Assembly: GCF_949987535.1 (NCBI RefSeq)
Contig: NC_080080.1
Location: forward strand, 58,502,668-58,566,667
From: Balaenoptera acutorostrata
Lineage: Eukaryota; Chordata; Mammalia; Artiodactyla; Balaenopteridae
Length of the DNA stretch: 64,000 nt
Reading direction: 5' to 3'
This document shows positions 10,631 through 21,759 of this stretch, piece after piece (positions within the stretch are counted from its first letter, which is position 1; every line of letters starts with the position of its first letter). The notes below the pieces were generated by a model, which saw only the letters and a list, made by a program, of their open reading frames with translations, had not been told where the DNA came from and made no database searches. Both the position numbers and the translations under genes were made by a program.

Positions 10631-11536
10631 TTAGAGAAGTTCCTTTAGCATTTGTTGTAGAGCTGGTTTGGTGGTGCTGAATTCTCTTAGCTTTTGCTTG
10701 TCTGTAAAGCTTTTGATTTCTCCATCAAATCTAAATGAGATCCTTGCTGGGTAGAGTAATCTTGGTTGTAGGTTCTTCCCTTTCATCACTTTAAGTATTT
10801 CATGCCACTCCCTTCTGGCTTGCAGAGTTTCTGCTGAGAAATCAGCTGTTAACCTTATGGGGGTTCCCTTGTATGTTATTTGTCGTTTTTCCCTTGCTGC
10901 TTTCAATAATTTTTCTTTGTCTTTAATTTTTGCCACTTTGATTACTATGTGTCTCGGCGTGTTTCTCCTTGGGTTTATTCTGTATGGGACTCTCTGCGCT
11001 TCCTGGACTTGGGTGGCTATTTCCTTTCCCATGTTAGGGAAGTTTTCGATTATAATCTCTTCAAATATTTTCTCTGGTCCTTTCTCTCTCTCTTCTCCTT
11101 CTGGGACCCCTATAATGCGAATGTTGTTGCGTTTAATGTTGTCCCAGAGGTCTCTTAGGCTGTCTTCATTTCTTTTTATTCTTTTTTCTTTAGTCTGTTC
11201 CGCAGCAGTGAATTCCACCATTCTGTCTTCCAGGTCACTTATCCGTTCTTCTGCCTCAGTTATTCTGCTATTGATTCCTTCTAGTGTAGTTTTCATTTCA
11301 GTTATTGTATTGGTCATCTCTGTTTGTTTGTTCTTTAATTCTTCTAGGTCTTTGTTAATCATTTCTTGCATCTTCTCAATCTTTGCCTCCATTCTTATTC
11401 CGAGGTCCTGGATCATCTTCACTATCATTATTCTGAATTCTTTTTCTGGAAGGTTGCCTATCTCCACTTCATTTAGTTGTTTTTCTGGGGTTTTTTCTTG
11501 TTCCTTCATCTGGTACATAGCCCTCTGCCTTTTCAT
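10631..11536 (-). CDS. L1 ORF1 protein: RNA-binding chaperone
   Basis: ORF1p coats L1 RNA as a trimer and assists target-primed reverse transcription in the cytoplasmic and nuclear RNP. The 301-codon frame is intact and somewhat shorter than human ORF1p (338 aa). Residues of roughly 35-125 form a long charged heptad-type coiled coil ([20 protein letters not shown] and onward). Next comes an RRM-like core with [13 protein letters not shown], and then the basic C-terminal domain with [19 protein letters not shown] and the [13 protein letters not shown] stretch. It sits upstream of ORF2 in the same element. Confidence 0.93.
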   Translation of the reverse strand: MKRQRAMYQMKEQEKTPEKQLNEVEIGNLPEKEFRIMIVKMIQDLGIRMEAKIEKMQEMINKDLEELKNKQTEMTNTITEMKTTLEGINSRITEAEERISDLEDRMVEFTAAEQTKEKRIKRNEDSLRDLWDNIKRNNIRIIGVPEGEEREKGPEKIFEEIIIENFPNMGKEIATQVQEAQRVPYRINPRRNTPRHIVIKVAKIKDKEKLLKAAREKRQITYKGTPIRLTADFSAETLQARREWHEILKVMKGKNLQPRLLYPARISFRFDGEIKSFTDKQKLREFSTTKPALQQMLKELL

Positions 11537-11920
11537 CTTCTCTGTCTTTCTGTAACTGTGGTTTTTGGTCCACAGGCTGCAGGATTGTAGTTTTTCTTGC
11601 TTCTGTTGTCTGCCCTCTGGTGGTTGAGGCTATCTAAGAGGCTTGATGGGAGGCTCTGGTGGTGGGTAGAGCTGACTGTTGCTGTGGCGGTCAGAGCTCA
11701 GTAAAACCTTAATCCACTTGACTGTTGATGGGTGGGGCTGGGTTCCCTCCCTGTTGCGTCTCACTGTGGCTTCTCCTCTGTCCTTGGACGTGGGGTGTCC
11801 TCCTTGGTGAAGTCCAGGGTCTTCCTGTCAATGATTGTCCAGCAGCCAGTTGTGATTCTGGTGCTCTCGCAAGAGGGAGTGAGAGCACGTCCTTCTACTC
11901 CGCCATCTTGGTTAATCCCT
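11537..11920 (-). promoter_or_regulatory. L1 5' UTR with a YY1-like box
   Basis: About 384 bases precede ORF1 on the element's sense strand. The extreme 5' end contains CCAAGATGGCGG, matching the YY1 core found at the start of human L1 that positions transcription initiation. The abutting target duplication argues that the 5' end is complete or nearly so. Promoter activity is inferred from L1 biology. Confidence 0.65.
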
Positions 11921-11934
11921 GGAACTTATTATTT
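11921..11934 (+). repeat. Right target-site duplication of the large L1
   Basis: GGAACTTATTATTT is an exact match to 5174-5187 and directly follows the L1 5' end on the + strand. It continues as AATAATG, the presumed original target. Confidence 0.85.
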
Positions 11935-12850
11935 AATAATGTTTTTGCTGCCATTCCAGAGTTCACAGATGGGTCTGCGAGCCTTGGTGAATACAGGAGA
12001 ATGAGCCCAGACACTGCGAACACGTCAATTCTGCAAAGATAGGCCAACATCTTTTTAGGACCAATAAAAAAAGAAAAAAAGAAAAATTCATGTGAATGAT
12101 TTATTTAATAGCTGAATTTTTGAGAAATTGTTTTCCACACGAGGAACTGAATGCATTACCAGGTCTAATGAGCTGAGGGAGAGCGAGCAGAAGAAAACTG
12201 CAGAAGTTCTTCAGATCTGCTTTCTGTGCTGCCCCCTGCCAACCCTCAGCCACTGCTGACCGCCACTGCTTAATGCCAGTTTGTCCCAAAACCCCTCAAG
12301 AATTTACTTTAAGCAAGGTTTCATGCTGGATGTTGGAAACAGATGCCAGACTGAGTCGTGGTGCACAGGGGCAGGAGCGGGCACAAGCAACCCAGACGAC
12401 ACAGCGGGGCACCTGGCACGGCTGGGCAGGTGCCAGCAGGCTTCCTGGGAGCGGGACGGAGCTGCTGATGGGAGGGTGAGGAGAAGCAGGCCAGGTGGAA
12501 AGGGGAGGAAGCTTGTTCCAAAGGCAGAGGGCGTAGCTTTTGCACAGGTATGGAGAGGAAGGTGTGTCTTCTTGTGGAGAATTGCTACGAGTGGGGAGCT
12601 GCCCTGCAGGGCACCTGCGCTGAAATGGGGGCAAGATGGGGAGACCCCGCTAGAGAGGGCCACATGCTTCCTGCACTGGGGTTTGAATCTTATCCCGAAG
12701 GCTGTGGGAACCTCCCAAGGACGTATGTCTCCACATCGCCACTGCTGTCCGCAAGCTGTTACCTCCTCAACTCTCTTGTAAACCTCCTGCTGCCCCTCCA
12801 CCTCTCCCCTTCCTTGACTCTCCAGACATCCTGGTCATTCACCCTTTATT
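11935..12850. other. Intronic sequence, no gene recognised
   Basis: Overlapping open frames of 60-166 codons occur in several frames at once in this moderately GC-rich stretch. None has a domain or a conserved splice context. An A-rich patch lies at 12066-12085. I see no named repeat here. Confidence 0.5.
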
Positions 12851-13171
12851 AAAAGCTTGAGGGCTTCCCTGGTGGCGCAGTGGTTGAGAATCTGCCTGCC
12901 AATGCAGGGGACACGGGTTCGAGCCCTGGTCTGGGAAGATCCCACATGCCGCGGAGCAACTGGGCCTGTGAGCCGCAATTACTGAGCCTGCGCGTCTGGA
13001 GCCTGTGCTTTGCAACGGGAGAGGCCGCGATAGTGAGAGGCCCGCGCACCGCGATGAAGAGTGGCCCCCACTTGCCGCAACTAGAGAAAGCCCTCGCACA
13101 GAAACGAAGACTCAACACAGCCAAAAATAAAAATATATTAACTAATTAAAAGAAAAAAAAAAAAGCTTGAG
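12851..13171 (+). mobile_element. CHR-family tRNA-derived SINE (full length) with TSD
   Basis: The body is 12862-13160. It starts GGGCTTCCCTGGTGGCGCAG, contains the tRNA-like B-box region GGGTTCGAGCCCTGG, and continues through the long cetacean-type right part (GAGAGGCCGCGATAGTGAG) to an A-rich tail. The 11-bp duplication AAAAGCTTGAG flanks it exactly at 12851 and 13161. This SINE class is diagnostic for the whale/hippo lineage. Confidence 0.93.
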
Positions 13172-14720
13172 CCACCTACTCACAGCTTTCCTCTCCAGGA
13201 TGACATGAGTGACCCTTACATATGTGGCCTCACCGTTCATGATGCAGTGACCTCCACCCCTACCCCGCCTCTGCCCTCTTCTCCTGCGGCTGAGCCTTGG
13301 CCCTGCCATCTCCCAGGATCTCTCTCTCTCTGGAGTTCCATCTCTGGTATTCCCGTCCTGCTCAGAACCTCCTGTTCTTCCAGCTCTTTCTCTCTTTTGC
13401 TCCCACTACACTTGTGTTCAGACCTCATTAAGATCTCTGGTTTCTCTCCATTTGCTCTCCCATCTTTTGGTCCCCTCCAGCCTTCACTCACTTCCTAAGC
13501 CAGCCAAGATCGCACGGCACTCTCTCCAAATGCAGTTTTACCAGAACCTCCCACTTTCTCGCACACCTCTTCGTTGTTGCCCCAGGAAAAGCCAGCGGCT
13601 GCTCCCATGTATCCCTGCTCCAGCTCTCAGCCCCACCCCCCACCCGCCTCCAGTCACCATCATGAGAGGATCAAGGTTTCCAACCTCAGCAGAGCCTTCC
13701 TTGCTGCCTGTCTTTGGGTGTCCCGTTCAGTTTTCTCTCCCGTTACCCGTAACAGCGATGCCAAACCTTCAGCCCTCCAGGGTCCCCTCCCCCACTCCCC
13801 ACGGAGAAACATGTCTGCTTCTGAGGAAGGGATTAAAGCAGAAACCTCCAAAAAGAGACATTGTCAAGTGTCTGAGCCCTACGCCTACGCATGTGCCTAC
13901 GCCCAGGCCACCTCTGTTCTCGCCGTTCCAGTTATAGGGGACCAATGCTCCTCCTTCTGTGTAAGGTGAATTCCACCTGAGCCCGGGACCCCGCTCTGTG
14001 CAGCCTCAGTGAAGACCTCGTCCACTTACTGTCCATCCTCTCCTGCATCTTCATCCTCTCCGTGCCACTGGCTCTTTCCTGTCAGCGTTTCAATGTACTA
14101 GAGTCCCATTCATTTGAAGAAAAAGCAAACAGACAAAGACCCTCTAACTTCCTCCAGGAAATGCAGTCTTCTTTCCATCACGGCCAAGCTTCTTTAAAAA
14201 GTCGATTACGATCCCTGCCTCCAATTTCTCACCTCCTAGTAACCATTCACTCCTCAACCCACAGCAATGCCACTTCCTTTCCTGCTGAAGTTTCTGCTAC
14301 TTCCCGGCTGCTAGTTCCAGGGGGCCCGCTGGTCCTGATGGGCTTGGTCTCCACCTCCTTTGATGCTGTGAGCCTGTCCCTCCTTGAGAGTCTCTTGTCT
14401 TTTGTGTTCTCCAACCGCTGTCCTCATTCCTGTTCTACCCCCGTCCATTCCTGCTCAGTGTCCCTGAGCGCAGGTGGGAAGAAACCCGTAAGCATGTTAG
14501 TGGACTGAGAAAAAGCAAGTGGGCACAGGAGAAGGAGCAGGATGAAGATGGCACGGGTGGAGGCATGGCTTCAAGCAGGAAAAGCAACACTTGAACCACC
14601 TGTGAGGCTGAGGAAAGGAGGCGAAGAAGCAAAGTGTGAGAGAGGTCATGCCTGGAGGCCTCAATTTTCTCCAAAATGTAGGAGGTTAGAGTATCTGCTG
14701 TTTACTAAAAACACTAATTC
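13172..14720. other. CT-rich intron, probably old repeat-derived in part
   Basis: This pyrimidine-rich DNA has overlapping long frames on the + strand (for example 13452-13937 and 14062-14508) without splice sites or domains. The part around 14120-14440 resembles an ancient mammalian LINE-type interspersed repeat, but I cannot assign a family by eye. Confidence 0.4.
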
Positions 14721-14734
14721 AAAACGATCCATGA

Positions 14735-15235
14735 AGCCCAGTGTTCATAGCAGCATTATTTACAGTAGCCGAGATATGGGAGCAACCTAAGGGACCATCA
14801 AGAGATGAATGGATAGAGAAGATGTGGTACACATATACGACGGAATATACTCAGCCATAAAAAAGAATGAAATTTTGCCATTCGCAGCAACATGGATGGA
14901 CTTGGAGGGCATTATGCTAAGTGAAATAAATCAGACAGAGAAAGGCAAATACTATATGATATCATTTATATGTAGAATCTAAAAAATATAACAAACTAGT
15001 GAATATAACTGAAAAAAAAGAGCAGACTCAGATATGGAGAACAAACTAGTGATTACCAGCAGGGAGGGGGGAGGGGCAATATACAGGTGTGGGAGTGGGA
15101 GGTACAAACTATTGGGTGTAAGATAGTCTCAAGGATGTATTATAGAACATGGGGAATATAGACAATATTTTGTAATAACTGTAAATGGAGTGTAACCTTT
15201 AAAAATTATATAAAACTTTTTAAACAGTGTAGTAT
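14735..15235 (+). mobile_element. Old L1 3'-end fragment
   Basis: The sense strand carries decayed ORF2 C-terminal sequence (CATAGCAGCATTATTTACA, then ATGTGGTACACATATACGA and ATACTCAGCCATAAAAAAGA). It is followed by an L1M-type 3' UTR (TAGTGATTACCAGCAGGGAG). Frames are broken, so this is an inactive relic. Confidence 0.85.
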
Positions 15236-16050
15236 TAGCAGAAAAAAGAGTATCTGCTATATGGGTTTGCAGGAGTTGAACCTTGAAGAGAGAGGTAAAG
15301 GTAGAGGATAATCCTGGGTGTAGATGGAGCATGTGCTGACCAAGGACAGATGAAGGGCCTGTCGAGGAAAAGCGCAGGTGGGATCTATGCTGAGGCTGGA
15401 CCCACTCAGCAGCGTCTCTGGTGGTTTCCATCAGCGCTTGGCTGCCCCAGCGAGGAAGTAAAAAGCAGCCAAGGAGGATCCCACCAGGGTTTGGTTCTTC
15501 TGGGCCAGTGAAGCAAAAGGCTAGAAAGGCCAGGGATTCCAGGATGCTGATGAAAGACGCGTTCAGGGCATCAACTAGTGAATCCAACCGTAGGGAAGAG
15601 GTAGACAGCGGCAAGCTGGTAACCTGGGGGAAATCGGAAGAAGCAAGAGACCGGCTGTCTCTGTGGGCAGAAGAGCAGGTGCGGTGGCAGTAAGGCAGTG
15701 TGAGCTAGAGAACAGGGGGGTGTGAGGCTGGGGGAGAGAAATGACAAACTGTGGCCCAAATCCAGGTTTGTGTTCTTGTTTTTAATTTGTATTGTGGAAG
15801 TTTCAAATATACATAGAAGTAGAGCGAATGGTCTAATGAATCCCTCAATACCCATCTCATAGCCTCAACAGGTACTAACATTTTGCCCATCTTATATCAC
15901 TTTTGGGGATGGGGGAGAAGGCGGCTGTAGTATATTAAAGCAAATCCTAGTATCCGTGTTATTTCACCTATAAATACTTCAGTAGGTATAATTCAGGTTT
16001 TTAACCTGAGAAAAGTTCACTGAATAAGAGTTTGGATAAAGGATAATGAT
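15236..16050. other. Intronic sequence, nothing recognised
   Basis: This is unremarkable intron. The 161-codon antisense frame (15129-15614) starts within the L1 relic and lacks any recognisable domain. Confidence 0.5.
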
Positions 16051-16054
16051 AATA

Positions 16055-16295
16055 ATAATTATTATTTACTGAGTGTTTAGTATATGTCAGGTATTTTACA
16101 TAAGTTATTTAATTCTTCCAAAACCCTGTGAGGTCAGTATTATTATCATTCCCATTTTATACATGAGGAACGAAGCTGCACAAAGCTACGAGATTTGCCT
16201 AAAATCACTCAGCTAGTAAATGGAGTTTCTGGGGATTAAACCTCCGTCTATCTGACTGCAGTGTCTTTCCCTCAAGTTCAGCACTCTGCTGAATG
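16055..16295 (-). repeat. MIR SINE
   Basis: This shows the antisense MIR pattern: TTACTGAGTGTTTAGTATAT, a CCCTGTGAGGTCAGTATTAT core, CCCATTTTATACATGAGGAA, then AAATCACTCAGCTAGTAAAT. It is diverged, and the limits are approximate. Confidence 0.85.
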
Positions 16296-16588
16296 TTTTG
16301 GGGGCTAAGGGGCCAGAAGTTAGGATAGTGGGTGCTTTCAATAGATCTCCTAGGATAGTAATTCCAGGCAAGGTAAAAATAATGGCTATAATTTATGTGC
16401 CAAAATATTCGATGACTATTAGGCGAGAGAGGTGCTGATACTGGAAAGGCTGGTGATGGCTAAAATAGGAAGAGGGAGAGAGAACTGCACAGCTGAGCCT
16501 CAGAAACCCAGGAGTTTTTGCATGAGGGTGAAGAGGGATGGTCTCCTAGGGGGCAGGTCAAAAGCCAGCATCCTCTCTTGACATCAGT

Positions 16589-16602
16589 GGGGGGGGGGGG
16601 GG
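16589..16602 (+). repeat. G14 homopolymer
   Basis: Fourteen consecutive G residues are visible in a G-rich, gene-free stretch. Its length is probably variable or error-prone in assembly. Confidence 0.95.
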
Positions 16603-16854
16603 TGACAGGAAAAGTAACCCCAACGGAAGAGAGGAGTAACTTCAGAGGAGAGCCCACGTACAGCACAGGGGAGAGGGGGCGGGATCATCGACAATGGGGT
16701 GCGGGGCCCAGGGTGCAGAGTGACAAGGGCCGAGAGAGAAATCGGTGGTGGGAGGGCCCAAGAGGAGCAGAGCGGCAAGTGGGGGAAAGAGGGACAGGAC
16801 TGGATGCCGTCTTTTCAGGCAAAGTGAAATGGACATCAAAGCAGTTGCCTAGTT

Positions 16855-17100
16855 CCGCATACTCAACGTGCAGTCCGTGGACCAGTGCCGGTCTGCACTC
16901 CGTTACCAGCCCGCAGTGAGCTGGGTACAGAAATTGAGAGGAAGCAGCAGTTTGGAAATGTTCATTGAAATTTAACATGGCCACATCTTCCATGGCCCAT
17001 TTTTTCCCTGTATTTTACAAAAGTATTGATCCATGACAGATTAGAAATTTCTTAAAAATGATCCTTCCCCACAGGTCATTTCAGAAGTACTGGCCTATGT
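16855..17100. mobile_element. Possible hAT-type DNA transposon relic
   Basis: The phrases GCAGTCCGTGGACCAG and GCACTCCGTTACCAGC, and a terminal stretch that pairs loosely with the start, resemble non-autonomous hAT-Charlie elements. I see no clean terminal inverted repeat or target duplication. Confidence 0.35.
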
Positions 17101-17975
17101 TGCCTTACCTATTATGACGTGTTTGCTCTAATTTTCCCGTCTTGTTTAATCAAGGCCACTGGACCCTTTAGTGCACTGAAGGCAGCTTCTCTAATCTTCC
17201 CTATAGTCTTAAAGGAAACAACAGCTGAAATGAAATTGGAGGAGTTAACACTGACCACTTTTGCTACAAGATCCCTTTAGAAAGAAAATGAAGTTTTCGT
17301 GCTTAATCACGTTTAACAGTTACTGAATCCAGTTTTCCAAACTCTCAGGAAAAGCTTTCCCAGAATTCCAAGATTGGGGGTGTCACTGTGGCCTTTCTAG
17401 GGAAAGAGACTTTATTTTCAGACTTTATTCCTTGTTCGAAGATTACCACAAGTTTTAAAAGTAATTGAACTCGGTCTAGACAGCAGATTTTGGTAGTTGC
17501 TAAGGAACTGGATTGGTGCTAGTCTAAGAGATGTATTCTTCATTTTTATTTCCGTTTATTACTACCACGCTTTAATTGCAGATAAATGTCTTTTATGGCT
17601 CCCTCGGGTGTAAAACACTTCTCTCTTAGCTGGTGGGTTAGCCAGGGGAGACCGTGTTTGTATGCACCCTGCGAACAGATGGCAATCAGGCATGAAGTGT
17701 TATCAAAAGAAGAAAAACGCTTCTTGTGGCGTGAACAATAGCTGGGCTTCTCAGCGCAGGCCACAGCCGAGCGCTCGGGGCCAGACCGGCAGCGCCCACC
17801 CAGGCGGGAGACCCCGGGCCCGGGCCCGTGTCCCCTGATGCTGCACACACCCCCCAACTGCCTCTTCATGTCACAGGTGTTGTCATTCTGCAACCTGCTG
17901 CCACGGTCACCAGGCAATCAATTCTTCCGGTAAAAGATCGGTTGTCAAACCCCAGAAACTCATTTTCCGCATGGC
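17101..17975. other. Intronic sequence, nothing recognised
   Basis: There is no splice-bounded frame or named repeat here. A locally GC-rich patch (17750-17840) contains several CpGs but no other promoter feature. Confidence 0.45.
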
Positions 17976-17979
17976 AGCC

Positions 17980-18480
17980 AGACTGAGCTTTTTGAAAAGC
18001 AAATCTGATAGCATCACCCCAAGCTGACCTGACCTCTCCCAACCCCACCCCACTTGAAACAATTCAGTGCTTTCCAGGGCCTTTAAGATAAGGGCCTTAC
18101 AGGACTTCACAGGCCCCACCTGTGCAAGGCATACCCCGCTCGGCCTTGTCATTCCTTTGACGGCAGCCTGGCCTGCACTCTCGCACTGCCTAGCCCGGAG
18201 CTCGTCCACGGCCTCAGCGAGGCGACACCAGTGCCCCTTGCAGTCCCCCTGAGCCGGGAGTTCTCCCCTTAGCCAGGAGCACCGAATCCATCCACTCCTT
18301 CCTGACATTTGTCACGTCTGTAAGTTTACATTTATTTGTGTGTATCCCATGAAAGTCTGGTTCTCCAACAGACTAGAGCTCCAGAGGGCAGAGACTCTGC
18401 CGAGTTTTCTTGAGACTGTATTTCCAGGAACTAAAGGAGCTCTGAGCACACAGCTACTACTGCAGGAGTGAGTGTTGAAA
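17980..18480 (+). repeat. L2 LINE remnant
   Basis: The order of phrases follows the L2 3' region: AGCAAATCTGATAGCATCAC, TCCAGGGCCTTTAAGATAAG, then AGAGCTCCAGAGGGCAGAGA near the end. It is strongly diverged. Confidence 0.65.
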
Positions 18481-18834
18481 GCAGAAAGTTTTTCAGAATT
18501 AAATCCAAATGGGCACTCAAGGCTTTGGCAACTTGTGGACCATCCTCAAGAGCCATGACGTCATGAGCTGTATCCTTGCCAAGGCACCAACGCAAAGCTC
18601 TAGCGAGGGACCCAGCAGCTTCTCCTCCCCGTGCCAGTTGCCACCTCTTACTCTTGTGAAGTTTGTGTCTTTATGAAAAATAACACCACCACCACAAGCC
18701 ACCCCACCCTACCCCCGCAAGAAAAGAAAAGTAACAACCGCTAGTGCTGGTGCTGAATAAGAAGAGCAAGTGAAATAACCTAACACTTTCCTCTTTCCTG
18801 TGGGGTGTGCTATGGGCGTGTTCATGAACTTGAA

Positions 18835-19080
18835 GGTTAGTAATAGCTAACATCCACGGAACCCTTACTGTAGTGAGGCTGTGTGCTTGTGCTTGCATAC
18901 GTTTTCTCATTTAACCTTCTCAACAGATCTATTTTTATCTTCCTCTTTCTAATAAAGAAACAGAGACTCTGAGATGTTAAGTAATTTACCCAAGGTCACA
19001 CAGCTAGTAATGGCAGAGTGGATTTGAAGCCACATGATCTAACTCATTCCAAAGTCTGTGCTCTTCACCATTACCTTTAC
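18835..19080 (-). repeat. MIR SINE
   Basis: The antisense MIR core is clear: GTAATTTACCCAAGGTCACA, CAGCTAGTAATGGCAGAGTG, then GTCTGTGCTCTTCACCATTA. An open frame through it is incidental. Confidence 0.85.
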
Positions 19081-19289
19081 CGCCTCTCCCAGAGAGGCCC
19101 AGGACACCTCCTTAGCAGATATGTAGGGAGTCTGTCCTCAAAGACTAAATGCTATCTGTTCATCGAGCAACAGATGTCTCTTAGTCTATTACTTTGGGTT
19201 TGAATTACGGTTTAACTAAAAATAGTTAAACCCCTTCTTTGACCCTTTTCTAAAATACAGATTGATCATCTATCTCTCCCCCAGGTTCC

Positions 19290-19500
19290 TGAAGTTTCAA
19301 TGGCTTCCCTCTGCTTACAAGAATATGACAAACCACTTAGCCTGGCACATGAGGCCCCATGAACTGGCCCAGGCTCTGTGTCCTCGTCTCCCATCCTTCA
19401 AATAGGACTCCTAAGTGGATTACAGGACAAGGACTTGCCTAATTCCTTGCCTGAAATGTGATTCTCCCTTCTTGAAATCCTATTCATCCATCGAAGCCAG
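19290..19500 (+). repeat. L2 LINE fragment
   Basis: CCCTCTGCTTACAAGAATAT and CATGAGGCCCCATGAACTGG, followed by a diverged tail, resemble the L2 3' region. Confidence is moderate because of divergence. Confidence 0.5.
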
Positions 19501-21690
19501 GTCAACCTGAGGGACAAATCACATATAGAGTAACAGTGAATATTACTATTTTTTAAAAATAATTCTAAATGTTATTAAGTCCCATAATACTCAACTAAGT
19601 CTGAGAGAAAAGATTAATTGAAAAAGGTCTCAACCTTTTGTTAACATGTGATTAGTAAGGTTTTCAACAGTAGATTCCAATTCAATTTCAAATTAGGAGA
19701 GAATATGTAATATCACCTCCAGTGGTTTTTTTTCCAGCCTCAACAACTCTAAATCTACCAGAAGGCCTTTGTAGCGATTCTCTCAAAGTGTAACAGATTC
19801 TACTTTGTATATCATCTATTTGTGTTTAATTATAAGGATTTGAATTTACAGCACCAATGAATCAGTAATTAGATAGTACTGTACCAAAAGAAATTAAAGA
19901 TAAAAACAAAAACACAACTCAGCACAAGGCCATATCATCCGGTAATATTTCATGTAACATGATAAAAATACTTCCTGAGAAATACAGATTAATTGAATCA
20001 TTAGCAATGTATTCCTTTGATTTGTTGTTGTTAGTAAACTCCAATGCCAATGGGAAACTTAAAGGTAATCCAAATTCAGAAACACTCTGATTATACTAAT
20101 GTTTATTCCCCTTTTTACTTTTCATCAGAAATCTGCTCTATGACAGGCAATAATTATTTTGAAACGTCAGCTTTTGGAAATGCGAAATAAAAATGCGTAT
20201 TTTGTAATGATACATGCTCTATTGATCTCCATATTTAAAGAACACACAAATCAGCTTTTGAGTTAATTATCAGTGAGACCTCTAAAACAAAATGTGCGTG
20301 TTAGATGGGAAAAATCAAAAAAGCTACAGAGCAGATTGAGGAAGGAAAAATGAAGGTCCCTGAAACCAAGAGGGGAAAACCATGACTGTATAGCAGGTCC
20401 CATTAGGGATCGGGGCAGGTGTCAAGGGGACCTTCTCCCTACAAAGTGATGCCATTTCCCTGTGCCAGGCTCATGGGCCTCTTTTCCAGGTTCTTACACC
20501 TTTTGTTAACAAAAGAGAAGGAGAAGACTGACAGTGGGAAAGAGAAGTCAGCAGCTCCTGTAATTCAGTCTTTGAAGAGATGGCAGCGCAGCCTGTTCAG
20601 GTGCGCCCCCCGCCGGCCTGGAGTGATCCTTACAGCTGGGCTCTGGGCCGGCAGCCGGTCAGAGGAGCCCCACCATCTACAGAACAGTCTCTGTAGCAAG
20701 CCTTTCTCCTTCAGGGCCCCCAAGTAACTCAGTCCCCCTGTGACCATGACTACATGGGAAGGTTGAGCCATAAAACGCTCAAAGTTACCTTACGATGCTT
20801 TACGTTCTTTCCCTGGTGCTGTTCAGGAGCCCTCATTTCTGGGGTGGGGGGGAAATGACATCACTTTTACTCCCAAGTACAAGGATCTTATAAATTGTGA
20901 ATACTGTAAAATCTTTTAATGGTATGCCAAATGAGTGAGTAGTTTCTTCCCTAAGTGTATGAAATTGTCTTGAAAACTTCTGTGCAATGAATTTCATTGT
21001 GTGCTCTCAAGCTCGCTTTCTAGAAGTATTTTTCTCTGAAACAAGTAATTTGTCTTTTGATGGATCAATTGGCCAAGAGAGAGCATAAGGTACTTTGAGA
21101 AGAACTATAGAAGAAAATTTCAAAGATTCCCATCTTTGGTACCTTAGATTGAAAGAGTATGCTTTGCTTAGTAATTCAGCACCATGGTGAACATCAGAGA
21201 GCCAAATTGTAATCATTTTTGTAACTCCCTGTTGAAATTAATCCAACCCACCTAAACTGGGAACCATTTGATTTTTCTCCAATTCAGGAATCTCTTTTCC
21301 CATTGTTGTTGTGAAGCAATGCCATAAAGTTTCTCTAAGGGTTCATTGCTTTTACAAATTGTACAGCACACCTGTGAATGAAAGCCACATTTGTCAAAGT
21401 GTCAATTCCTTTGTCGATATGCCTCATTAATCCTCTGGTGCTTCTTCAACTGTTCCCTTATTCGAAATGTTCATCTCTCAGGAGGTGGTACAATTTATCT
21501 GATGTCAAGGTACTGCATACATTTTTGCCTCTCGATATTAACTTCTTTACTGAAATCAAGCTGGCTCCGGTTCACGGTGATCATTATCTGATGAACCTTT
21601 ATTCGGGGTTAACTGGCCAAGATTAATGAACCAGAATAACTTCTTCATTTCAGTGGCTCTTCACTTTAACCACATGGTAACTAACCCCTG
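19501..21690. other. Intronic sequence, nothing recognised
   Basis: About 2.2 kb of AT-rich DNA contains no repeat I can name, no splice-bounded frame and only short chance ORFs. It could include conserved non-coding DNA, which cannot be judged from a single sequence. Confidence 0.45.
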
Positions 21691-21759
21691 GCCTAGCCTT
21701 CCTTTAGTAGAGTGTTGTATAGCAGAGCACTGGAGTTTATACACCCTTAACTGCGTTCT

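Larger units (their letters stand above)
5188..11920 (-). mobile_element. Near full-length young L1 with probable 3' transduction
   Basis: The insertion lies antisense to ZNF704. On its sense (minus) strand the order is: a 5' UTR of about 384 bp starting with an AACCAAGATGGCGG box (YY1-like, as at the start of human L1), ORF1, a 58-bp spacer, ORF2, a 3' UTR of about 195 bp, and an A-rich weak tail near 6550-6566. Then come about 1.34 kb of non-L1 sequence and a final pure poly(A) (T-run 5185-5213). Exact 14-bp duplications bound the whole block. Both ORFs are uninterrupted, so the copy is young and may be mobile. The outer boundaries rest on the target duplications. The alternative, two separate events, is less economical. 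Confidence 0.85.

Noticed and set aside
10857..11555. 232-codon + frame opposite L1 ORF1
   Set aside because: It is an antisense shadow of the intact ORF1, and the hydrophobic translation is a by-product of the A-rich sense strand.
13452..14508. Long + frames of 130-160 codons
   Set aside because: Several frames overlap in the same CT-rich stretch. No splice signals or domains are present, and part looks repeat-derived.
17750..17840. GC-rich patch as a possible promoter or CpG island
   Set aside because: It is under 100 bp, with no exon, TATA or initiator context, and no open frame starting nearby.
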